A stretch of DNA of 24,787 nucleotides from Multifurca ochricompacta (taxonomy: Eukaryota; Basidiomycota; Agaricomycetes; Russulales; Russulaceae), in assembly GCA_022496185.1 (NCBI GenBank), contig WTXG01000411.1:1-24787 (forward strand), given 5' to 3'. Shown here piece by piece: positions 9,096 to 18,890 of this stretch. Made by a program: the position numbers and the translations under genes. How positions within the stretch are numbered: position 1 is the first letter of the stretch; the number at the start of each line of letters is the position of its first letter. The notes below the pieces were generated by a model, which ran no database searches, was not told where the DNA came from, and was given only the letters and a program-made list of their open reading frames with translations.

Positions 9096-10620
9096 TCCAG
9101 CAATGATTTTTGGCACCTGATATCTTGGAACGGGCTTCTTTGCTTTCGTGCCCCATTCACGACCTACTCCCACTTCGTTTTCCCCAATCGCGCGCCAATT
9201 TTCAGCTGCCATGAATCACACTTATCATCAACCCATGAATAAATTCATTTCTGGTAGCCAAGTAGAAGAGGCTGAACATCTACCAAACTGTATTTACTGA
9301 TTTTCAAGCTGCCGGGGAGTTGAAGTTGTAGCAGAAATATGACATACATTACGTTTGCTCATCGCCTCACAGGAAGTGAGTTGCTATGAAAAATCCTTTA
9401 GCCGGTGAGCGTTAGTAAGTCCTCGCTTATTATTGTGTGTCAGCCAGACCCTACTTCCTACCTGGGGCTCGTATGTCGTTATTCGTAGCCGTGTATTGTC
9501 AATCGTGGCACTGACCCAAACATGAGCAATTCTTACACGACATCAGTGACAAGCAAAAAAGCTGAGGATACTCACCCTCAAGGTGGGGTACTAGTACGTA
9601 TTCTTTTGGATTTCTCGCCTAATAGAAATCTATTTGAACCAAGAGCCACGGCCCAGTGAGAGGAACGCCACTCGTCCGAGTCCGATTGTCAGGTGTCGAA
9701 ATATATCTTCTTGGGAGCCTTTCAGAAACCTTTTGAACCCAGCCACTGTGGAGTTCAATCGTCTATACTTGGGCGTTTAGATGGGAAAACAAAGGCGACA
9801 CAGAGAAGGATGTGCGGCGACGCGCAGATACTTTCGAACGTCGCCATGAAGATGGAATGTGATGTACTGTATGGGTCGAATAACAACAATGTCAACGTCC
9901 GTCCTGAAAATAGACCCAGTTCTCCGGACCCACTCTCGAGAATGCCATGCTGTAAGTACGTTTGCTGGTTTGGTCAATATCGGCCCCCCCTCGCTCGAGA
10001 GGCTGTCTTCCTTCAAAAAGCATATGTGTCAATCTGGTGGCTGACCTTAAATTGAGGTGGTCCAGAAAGTCCGACTGTCAGAGTCAAGCTCATAATATAA
10101 TGTATTTTGTTTTGCGCGGCGCGGCGGGATTGAGGGTGATCCCACTTCTGAGAGAGCAAATGCTCAGGCGAGATGATTTCCTTGCAAGTGAAGTGCTAAA
10201 CGATAACTTCCTCGTTCCACCCGTCGTTGAAGGTGGCGAGAGTGATGGGTGTTGCAATGGAGGTCAGGCACGCGACACTGGATAAGAGTATAAGAGTTTT
10301 GTAACCGCGCCGTGGCAGTTCCGCGAGAACTCAACGAACCCGCCAATGCCATTTACCATTAAAGCGCTGCCGAGTTGATCACCCTCGACCCTCATTCTGT
10401 CGGACGATCTGCTGATGTTTCGTAGAACGCCTTATACTATCCCTTAGCCCCGATATCGTGCGCGCGCCAGCCTCGTTTTTTTCGAACAGAGTCGCATTAT
10501 GACATCATTTATGTATGATGCTTTGCTCACGAAACTCTATCTCTCCTCGTGACGTCTGGCTCGCATTCTCTTCTCTCTTTTCTTGTAATTCTATATATTC
10601 TTACCCAGACGACTGAATAA
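9096..10620. other. Non-annotated region, no gene recognised
   Basis: This is downstream of the small conserved gene. Open frames exist on both strands around 9690-10060 (minus 10016-9777, plus 9859-10044), but they overlap, and neither shows a family pattern or convincing splice partners. A GC-rich spot (GCGCGGCGCGGCGGG) lies near 10114. No RNA gene is seen. Confidence 0.4.
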
Positions 10621-10624
10621 TTCT

Positions 10625-10646
10625 GGGAGGGGGAGGGGGGGGGGGG
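10625..10646 (+). repeat. G-rich tract
   Basis: Runs of 3, 5 and 12 G separated by single A residues. On one strand this could form a G-quadruplex; it is otherwise simple sequence and prone to length variation. Confidence 0.7.
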
Positions 10647-11660
10647 ACGCGGCACTTCGTACTGTGGGATGAAGGTCATATTGTTTTTAGCTAGTGGTGA
10701 AGTATTTGGGAATTCCACGAGACTAGGGGTTGATTAGCTCGTCTCTGGCATGGATCTCACACATCACAGGTTGTCAGGACCGCACAACTTCAACCTTGTG
10801 GAACCTGGTGTATCATGTTGTCCAAGGCTTCTTTAGGCGTAGCAGTCTTGCCATGGGAATGACGAGGCAATCGTCACACTAATGTCTTCATACCGTTGGT
10901 TGTTGAGGACATGCAGATCAACATAACGTACGGCAAGTGGTGACAAGTAAGCAAGTCACTTGCATCAACGACTCAGTCGCTACTAACCGAGTCGCATGGA
11001 AAATCCGACCCTGATGTTTGAACATTGATCTGTTACAGAATAGGTACAATTCACTATTGCTATTGTATAGCGGACCTTTGTCAGCGTGTGGTGTCAAATA
11101 AGCGCCCGGGGAGGATACTGACGTACCGGGCGGGAAGGATGGTGAGCGTAGAGATAAAAGGCAGTCGACTCACAGCAAGGAATCCAAGAACAAGGAACAA
11201 TGATCCGAACGAGGGTGGTAGGTTGTTGGAGGCCTCTCTGACACATAGACGCTACACTTGCCCCAGCTGGGAAATCAGACGAGTAACAACTGTCAGGGTG
11301 GACGGCGAATTCCGAACACTTTCATGAAATAGGGAAGATTCAAGAGTTGCCAATATACGCCGTTAAAGTCACTTCCGCTGTCGCTGATGCTTATCATCAT
11401 GTCCGCCAGCGAGGGGAAAGGTGTAGACTTCTGTCCATAGGTCATCCATGTCTTCTACTAAGCCAAGCCATGAGCGCCCTCGATTACTGTCTCCTTCCAT
11501 TCCATCCTGCCGCCCTATCAACACTGACGTGCTACCCTAGATGAACTTGGTGTAAGTCGAGACGCGAGCCTGGATGGGACATTCACTCACAACCTGACGT
11601 TCTCCGCCACGCCGCCATCCTCAGAGGGTCCGGTCTCTGCCATATACTATATGTGAGGGA
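10647..11660 (-). other. Possible unrecognised or decayed minus-strand gene
   Basis: Several open, protein-like stretches follow each other on the minus strand. The first is an ATG at 11643 (MAETGPSEDGGVAENVR) reading to a GTGAGT donor at 11590. Next are frames at about 11520-11385 (LVEDMDDLWTEVYTFPLAG) and about 11395-11310 (FNGVYWQLLNLPYFMKVFG). After these comes a hydrophobic stretch at about 11230-11130 (FGSLFLVLGFLAVSRL) ending at a GTACGT donor, and a phase-matched stretch (MFKHQGRIFHATRL) after a CAG acceptor. I could not build one continuous model, and competing frames are also open. I recognise no family. Confidence 0.2.
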
Positions 11661-14178
11661 GGAGGTCAGCGATTCGAGGAGGCAGAGAGACAGAGCAAGC
11701 CCGAGCAACCCCCACACACCATGACGACTTCACGCATAGGGGCACGAGTACGGGGGTATGGATGATATCGACTCAGGTACGAGGCACGATATGCCGGCAA
11801 GCGCATATTATCAGACGTCTTTGAAGGGGAAGGGCTTGATGGGGAAGACATGGGTATCGAGGCGAGGAGAAGAGAGCCGAATGAGCGAGTGATATGACGT
11901 TGATGGCCCTTTTGAAAGAGCGAGAGAACAAAAAAGACAAGAAAAGGAAAAGATTGTGGGCAAAGGGCGCAAAAGAGCAAACAGCGGAGGAAGAAAAAGA
12001 AAAAGAAAAGTCGATAGCCTCCATCCGTTGAATGAGTGAGTCAAACACGCGCATGCCACCTGCCCGTCCGGGGTCAGCTGAAGTGCCTGCACTGCACAAA
12101 GTCTTCGAGGCTGTTGGCCCAAGTTTGCGAGGCGGAGCGTCAGAATTTCACCATGCGCGCTTCCGGTCATCGAACCATCAATAGCACCCTTCCCTAGCAA
12201 AAATATCTTGGTTAACTCGTGCATACTGTACCCTACCGCCCACTTTCTTTAAGGCCAGAAGGTTCGAAAACAAATAGGTCAAGATTGGCTTATAGTATAG
12301 CCCCAAAAACTGTCGACCATCTTGTGATGAAATGACTGACAACCCAGCATCCCCGGCGGTAGGGTGATATACATTGCCGCATTGCTTTTCCTGACCAAGC
12401 TCGCCACCATACGAAAGGCATAAGGCAAATGTACCGTAACTCAAGGACGGACGCAGAGAGAGGCTGGTCCAGGGCACAGTACAACAAGGTCATTCCACTG
12501 TGGTAATTGACGGGAACTTGAGCTTGAAGGAAAACGATCAGGACAAAGGTCTAGTTACGAGCTAAGTCGTCAGTAGCGTCCTCATATGTTATTTTTCAGC
12601 CAACACTGACATTGTACCCCAGTCGGCAAAATACTCGCCGTGACTGCTCGGACTCGGGCTGCGTGGTATGGCTAATAATACCAACCCACACCAACCGCTA
12701 TAATACAGTCTACATCATGCGACTTGGCTTTTTGCTGCGAGGCTGGGCCTGAAACATAAATGGTAGCACACGCGCACAAGTTCTCGACCGAAGGTTCTTA
12801 TAGTATCTCGTCATCAGGTTCGGGCAGTGGCCGAACGCCTTCCAAATCAGAACAGTCAGCATCGGTGTCATAGTACGCTCGGGGGCGGACCCTCGCTTGC
12901 ACGCCAGAACCTCACTGTGGTGCGTGGTGCTAAATCTCCAGATCGGGGCCGATCTGCGAGACGGCGAACACGGATGCAGCATGGACTGCTCCTCAAAATG
13001 AAGGACCATAGGTGGGAAGTACTTACTGACGTATTGCCATACCCAGCAACTATTGCACCACGCATTACTGGAAGGACCAGAGCTAATGGATAAGTGGATG
13101 GTTGGTTGGTTGGTTGCTCACTTGGGGGTAAGCAAAAGTGGTGATTGGGCGCTGCAAAGGTTTGGGACGTTTTGAGTATCCCTACAGTCTGGAAGATGTC
13201 ACACAGCGACAGATGTACGAGAATCGTAATGTCGCGTATGACAAACGAACGGGATTAACATTAACTACAGCAAGCCCTTACCCCCTTTTATCACAGAGCA
13301 CAGAGCAAAGTTGCCAATGGAGGGACCCTCCAAGGAGAGTGGTGAACATTCCAGAAGATGCTGCGGTTACAGACGATGGAAGCACAAGTAGTGAATAACG
13401 CACTGCGTTCCAACAGTAGCAGTCAAGAATCATAATCCTGGTCCCAGGTGAGTCTGTCTGAGGCTTCGTATATATAGACTAGCAGATGTCCTAGCGTGCC
13501 ATCACATCGCGTGCCTGGACGCCCAGCTCTGTCCCGTGGAGTCTCCTCAATCACCACTAGGGTTTTGCACTAGTCTTTCCGGCTCTACCGTCATTTAAAC
13601 CAGCGCAGAAATCCTGCCACCCAGCCGTGCATGTCAACCGTCGTGTAGTGGCGGGTGCCAGTAGCGAGACGGTGTTTAAGTAAACACGGCGGCTGAGGAG
13701 TAATCGCCCAAACTCGTTCTCTTCATGGGTCCCCGAGTCCCCGAGGCAACGCTGTGAACAATCAGGGTGCTTTGTTTTTGTCTAGCTTACCCACGCCTTC
13801 TCGTTGGGGAGGCCGGAAAACCGCTCGAGGGAGAGGGGGAGGACATATTTTTGCAACTCATGCATACCCCTGGACCCCGACACCAAGAAAAGAAAAAAGA
13901 CAGAGGAAAGGGTTGCGTGGCCTCCTAAGTCATATCCCAACTAGAGCACTTGTTCCCTGGCCATTTCCACGGTTTGGTTCGACTTTTGAACCCTCTCCCA
14001 TCTCCTTTCCTACTTTCCCTGGGGTGGCGCCATGACTCCCCATCGTCCCGATCCCCCCATAAAATAGCAAGCGCCCCCCCCCTCCTTCCCTCATTGTCAT
14101 CGACGTCCTTGCTCCATATACTGGTACATCTCCCCCGGCCCCACCTCTCATCTTCGCGTCGGGAAATGAACAGTACGG
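11661..14178. other. Non-annotated region, no gene recognised
   Basis: No supported gene. It contains a purine-rich stretch (about 11925-12010) and tandem GGTT units at about 13100-13115. There is an acidic minus-strand frame ending at about 12795 (AYYDTDADCSDLEGVRPLPE) and an 86-codon plus frame at 13138-13398 with no known motif. A palindrome lies at 13672-13687. The pyrimidine/GC-rich block 13950-14160 produces open frames on both strands by composition. Confidence 0.35.
13672..13687. repeat. Palindrome GTGTTTA-AG-TAAACAC
   Basis: Two perfect 7-bp arms flank a 2-bp spacer, so each strand carries a TAAACA core, the kind bound by forkhead-type factors. It sits outside any gene I can name, so a regulatory role is only a possibility. 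Confidence 0.4.
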
Positions 14179-14442
14179 TCACCACATTCTAGAGCAAGCT
14201 ACTGCGGAGAGCCTTGCGTACTTCAGATAATTGGGCACCGCCTCAACTTTCCACGACGTCTTCCACCCATCGGAAATAGCGATGACGTTGGCAGCTGCGT
14301 GACGAAGCCCATTCCCAACTGTTTTTGAACCACGTTCCGAGGCTGTCTTACCAATTATGACACTGGATCGTTTTGTAGAGGTAAACACAGAAGCTACTCC
14401 CCCTACACTTGGTCCGTAGGCGGCGCGGAAATTGACACAGGC
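14179..14442 (-). other. Isolated 87-codon open frame, unidentified
   Basis: The minus-strand frame is open from just after a TAA (14445-14443) to the TGA at 14181-14179 and reads like protein (NFRAAYGPSVGGVASVFTS near its start, ISDGWKTSWKVEAVPNYLK near its end). No ATG lies at its beginning, so it would have to be a 3' exon; an AG immediately precedes it, but the acceptor context is weak. No family is recognised. Confidence 0.2.
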
Positions 14443-15320
14443 TTAAAGTTCTGCATTCAGAGAGCGTATGGCGGCGCTATGTGTGTGAAGTGTGTGAGAG
14501 AGAGGTGTGGTGTGAAGGGGAGGGGAAGGAAATGCTTACGACGCCAAGAATGAATTACCCACACGGTATGAATTATGTAGCCCGGAGGAAACGTAGACTC
14601 GGCGTTCCTTTCGTTATTACCATATTGCGCTATACTTACACCAAGTTTCCTATCTGGCACTACGCATTTCCTGGCTTTCGACCTCGACCAGCTTGACCAG
14701 CATTCCTAGGGCCACCCCGCCGCCGCTACCCGGCACTTGGACCGCAAAAGCGAAGATGTACTCGTGTGAGCGTGAGTAAGTATATATGTGAGGACAGACG
14801 GGGAATTGACCAACGACGATCGCCAATGTCCCGGCCAGTGACCTAACCTTCGTTAGCATTAGCATCATTGGCTTGGCTCGGGTACTGCAATGCATGCAAG
14901 GAGCAGAGCTCGTGTCCGGCATGTTCTATGTCATTTGCGAAGGGAGCTATCTGCCGGACTGTCGAGACAGTAAGAGAATGAAAGACGGACCCCTCCAAGC
15001 TGACACAATAGCAACGTGTCGAGGTTTTATTCCAGCTGGAAGGTACGAGTCCCTGCGTACACACTGGAGTGCCCACCTTCTCATCCTCGCACTTGCATAC
15101 AGTTTCTCATGCTCATGGCAGATTCATTTCGGCAGGGTGTAGGGCTATAGTCAAAGTATGTGCCCAGACGCAGGGAGCGTTTAAATTGAACCATGAACCA
15201 TTGATATGCCCTAGGCGAAGGCGAATCGCAAACTCCAGAAAGCCTGGTATCCCCCATACGATCGCAGAGAAGCAAAAAAAAAAAAAAATAGTGTATATAA
15301 GTGCACAGACATAGTCTACG
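14443..15320. other. Intergenic stretch downstream of RPN6, no gene recognised
   Basis: It holds GT/GA-rich simple sequence (about 14475-14525), short minus-strand frames without known motifs, and a 15-base A tract (15274-15288). The bases just below 15321 must contain the RPN6 3' UTR. Confidence 0.4.
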
Positions 15321-17054
15321 CTATGCTATCTTTACCGACTGTCCCACAGAGGGCATTAGCGAAGATCGTGGATAGTACAAGGTATAACGCACCTGAGCAT
15401 ACAACGAATCTACGACCTTGCTTACTTCTTCGAGCGTCTCGATCGCAGCGCCATAAGTATCCTACAAGGTCGACGTCAACCACCGATGATAGAAATAAGC
15501 CGGCCCATCAACATACGTCTGTCTCTGCCTCATCAAATACCAGCAGGCATCCACGTCCTTGGTCCAGAACACCATGGAAGACTTTGTCTAAAATCATCTG
15601 AGACAATCTATTCCGCGAGAGGGAGGATCAGCTAGAACAAAAAAAAACGCAAGGGAAGGAAACTCACTTTGCTTCAACGTCTTGTCGTCCCTGTCCAACT
15701 TGCTGCGCGACGTATTCGATTTCAACGACTGAATAAGGCTCGACGATACGTAGGAGGTTCTGCTCGAGTAAGGTGTCATATAGCGCTGCAAGGTGCGAAC
15801 GAATTGTCGGGTCCGACGACAGCTCCTCGCGGTAGTCTCGCAGCGTCTGTTCGAATGCGGCAAGGTCACGCGTTTGATGAGCACGTGCAACAGCGCGCAT
15901 GCTCTCAACGTCACGCAGTTGCGCGTATTTGAGAGCGAGCTTAATCGACAAGAGAGAGTTTACGTCTTCCGGCTGACATGATGATCCCGCTATCGTGAGC
16001 AATTGGGGCACACGGAGGAGACCAACAGAAGGAAAACAACGCACAAGGTTAAGCATCACCTTGCACAAGAGCATGTATTTGAGTGCACCAAGCGCGGATG
16101 GATCGTCTTGGGAGCTCAAGTTCTCGAATGTCTCAAAGAAGTAAGAGTAAGCGGTTGTGTAATCCTTATCCTCCGCATGAAGAACTCCAGATTGCAAGTC
16201 CAGGGCAGCTTGGAGTTGGGGTGGGCAGTATATTGAGTTGGCGGCAGTGCGCGCGGAGGTTAGGGAGGACTACGAGTTTGACATTTAGATGACACAAAAG
16301 GCTAGAGAGAGATAGGGAAGAGAGTTGCACCTTGGCCTTGGCAAGGTTACCAATTCCGCGGTACACGCGCGATTCGAGAAGATGGACCTCCGTGAGGATC
16401 ATCTTATCGTCTAGTCTCCTTAACTCAGTCAAGAGCGTCTCGATTAGCGCTAATGCGGGTTTGTGTTGCTGAGTTTCCAATTGCCTTGTGGCGACAATTG
16501 GATTAAGCTGTAAGCTAAGAGTGACGTAGGCTAGACTCACAAGCTGATGAGCCGAGTTTCAAGGCTTTGTTTTAAAAATATGCGCTTCTCTCGTTTTGCC
16601 CAGTCAATGTTGTCATTCAGGACTGAAATCTGAGTTTGTTGACTATTAGGGATGCCATTGAATAGAGATAATAGATTCCGAACTGCGGAAACATGGTAGT
16701 CAGAAATATGGACATGTAAAGGAGTTGAAAACGCAGCACTGAGTTTAGCCGTCTTTGCCTTGGCTGTCGAGGATAAGAAGGAGCGTGATATTGTCACAAC
16801 CTCTGCAAGCCCTTGAGCATTCCTAAATAAAGATACGTGTTAAGCTGGGCATAAGAGGACGCGCTGCGCCTTCACTTTTGGTCCCTGTACAATTCTCCGA
16901 GTTTAACCAAGGCAGTTTCCTGATCTCGAAGCTGATCGGGATTCACGGTCGATTTTGATGTTTCGAGGATCTGCCTGTATATCGCTTCTCGTTCTTCTGT
17001 ATTATCAACACCAAAGGCTTCAGCTTCTGCAAGTAGAACTGATGTGGAAGACAT
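15321..17054 (-). CDS. RPN6: 26S proteasome regulatory subunit Rpn6 (PSMD11), nine exons
   Basis: Rpn6 is a lid subunit that clamps the lid against the core particle and the ATPase ring (family knowledge). Exons on the minus strand: 17054-16876, 16822-16740, 16682-16541, 16484-16331, 16269-16045, 15972-15668, 15607-15517, 15461-15393, 15338-15321. The product is 421 residues, close to the usual length (about 420-435). All eight introns (53-72 nt, except 61 nt and the short 3' ones) are GT..AG and phases agree. Recognisable blocks: start [118 protein letters not shown], then the PCI/winged-helix part [19 protein letters not shown] and [17 protein letters not shown]. The C-terminus ends VVDSLYAQ plus a tiny last exon. 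It is divergent from RPN7. Confidence 0.95.
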
Positions 17055-17243
17055 ATTTTTTAAAGTGAAGAAGGACGCGATTGCAATGAGCTGAAGCTGA
17101 CGCTGACGCGTTTCACCCAATCCAACCAATCAATAGTATGTATTAAGGTTAAGGTTAGGGGTTATGCATACACGCGTCGTGTCGAGATTAGCATATTACA
17201 TTAACCACCGACACACTAACGCATCACATCTTTCTTCAAGGCT
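17055..17243. promoter_or_regulatory. Shared bidirectional promoter of RPN6 and RPN7
   Basis: Only 189 bp separate the two start codons, so both promoters and both 5' leaders must fit here. Visible elements are two ACGCGT hexamers (17106-17111 and 17172-17177), two CCAAT pentamers (17117-17121 and 17126-17130), and a telomere-repeat-like block at 17143-17164 (TTAAGG, TTAAGG, TTAGGG, GTTA). The yeast proteasome box GGTGGCAAA, the site of Rpn4, is not seen on either strand. That these elements act is inference. Confidence 0.7.
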
Positions 17244-18670
17244 ATGGCAGAAGAAACCGTTCTCCCATTTCCCAACCTTGCATTACCGCAGGAATGCTTC
17301 GTACTTCAGCAGCCATCTCTCTCTCATCTTCACGCTAGCGCTCGACCAGCGTTGCTTCAAGGTATCAAAGCCGACCAGATGACACCTTATTATCGTCTTG
17401 TTGTCGCTGCGGGTGTTCTCCCTTTGGATCAAGCGTTGTTGGAAACGTTGGAGAAGGAAAATGCTGCAGAGTTGGAGCGGTTAGACAAGGTTCTAAAGGA
17501 GGCGGAGGAGACCGAAGGAGAGAGTGATATCGCCGACGCGTTGCGGGTTAAGGCAAGCTACCTCACGCGCATTGGGGAGAAGGTACAGTTTGTTCCATGC
17601 ACCTTTCTTTGTTTTTGTTTTTCTTATCATGGGTGTGCAGGAAAAAGCGATCGAAGCTCAACAGGTCGCACTTGAAAAGACCGCTGGGCTTGGTTCGCGA
17701 ATAGACATCGTCCTCACGCTGGTCCGCATCGGCTTCTTCTTTGGTGACAACCAACTCATCACCACCAACCTCGCGAAAGCGGACGAGTTCGTCGAGAAGG
17801 GAGGTGACTGGGATCGTCGCAATCGCCTCAAAGTCTATCGCGGTCTTCATTTGCTTTCCATCCGCCAGTTCAAACCCGCAAGTGCGCTCCTCATAGATGC
17901 CCTTTCAACGTTCACCGCAACGGAATTGCTCTCCTACAATGACTTTGTATCGCTCACCGTAATTTCGGGGACGCTCACGTTGAACCGCGTTGATCTCAAG
18001 AAGAAGGTCTGGACACCCCTTCAGCCATGATCTGAGTTACTTGTAGGAGGACAACTGACAGCAATTTGGCGGCAGATTATCAGCGCACCAGAAGTCATCA
18101 GCGCCTTGCCAGAGCTACCAACCCTCGCGGATACCACCAAAAACCTTTATGATTGTCATTACGACAAGTTTTTCGTCGCTCTTGGTGAGTGAGCCACACC
18201 ATCGTCATTTAAATCCAAAATATTTGCCGTGTAGCTCTGATAGCCCGGACGTGCATTTTTTTTAGCCACGCTCGAACAGACCCACCTTCTCCCCTCACGC
18301 CTCCTAGCACCTCACGCGCGATTCTACGTCCGCGAGATGCGCATCCTCGCCTACGCACAATTATTGCAATCGTACTCCTCGCTCACGCTGGAGTCACTCG
18401 CGCATGCGTTTGGGGTGACGGTTGACTTTGTCGACAAGTGCGTGTCATAAAAACCAGCCCTACGTCAACTATAGCTGTAGCTGATGAACTTGTTATAGCG
18501 AATTGTCGCGGTTTATTGCTTCTGCGCGGCTACATGCATCCATCGACCGCGTAAACGGCATCGTAGAGACAAATCGGCCTGCACTCAAGAACGCACAGAC
18601 GGAGACGGTGATTCGCAAGGGCGATGTGTTACTGAACAGCATTCAGAGACTGAGTAAAGTGCTATACTAG
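17244..18670 (+). CDS. RPN7: 26S proteasome regulatory subunit Rpn7 (PSMD6), five exons
   Basis: Rpn7 is a PCI-domain subunit of the proteasome lid (family knowledge). Exons: 17244-17582, 17641-18006, 18076-18184, 18266-18437, 18499-18670. The product is 385 residues, matching the usual length (about 390). Introns are 58, 69, 81 and 61 nt, all GT..AG with matching phase. The second donor is GTCTGG, a weak match to the fungal consensus, but it is the only one that joins LKKK to IISAPEV. Landmarks: FPNLALPQ near the start, [10 protein letters not shown], the helical-repeat motifs [25 protein letters not shown] and [17 protein letters not shown], then the PCI region with [61 protein letters not shown] and a C-terminal [19 protein letters not shown]. 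It is divergent from RPN6 and convergent with VPS11. Confidence 0.95.
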
Positions 18671-18890
18671 AGAACCTGTCAGGCTGGCACTGCTATCATG
18701 TAATGCGATGTACCATATCCCCCGCTCCCGTGCAGGTTTTATACTATATGTTTGTGTGTGTGTGCAACCTACGAGATAAGATAAATCAAACTGTGCCGAA
18801 ATTCCAAGGGTGGGTATGGATACAAAGGTAAGGTAAATATCAGAGGGTGGGTGGCAAATAGAGAATACAGTGTAGGTAGCGAGGGTTCAC
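18671..18890. terminator. Convergent 3' region between RPN7 and VPS11
   Basis: The stops of the two genes face each other 220 bp apart, so both 3' UTRs and poly(A) sites must lie here and may overlap. The plus strand shows TTTTATACTATATG followed by a short TG repeat (18751-18764), a plausible RPN7 end signal. On the minus strand, the matching signal for VPS11 is not clear. Confidence 0.5.

Noticed and set aside
13950..14160. Overlapping open frames on both strands
   Set aside because: The block is C- and T-rich on the plus strand with few stops in any frame; no motif, start context or splice site supports a gene.
15274..15288. 15-base A tract as a possible retroposon tail
   Set aside because: No flanking duplication and no upstream element could be found; it is treated as simple sequence.
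15664..16197. 177-codon uninterrupted minus-strand frame taken as one exon of RPN6
   Set aside because: It reads through a 72-nt intron (15973-16044). The family sequence runs directly from MLNL to PEDV, and the splice sites are good.
17143..17164. Telomere or former chromosome end
   Set aside because: The block is only about 22 bp of imperfect units inside a promoter between two housekeeping genes; it is kept only as a possible binding site.
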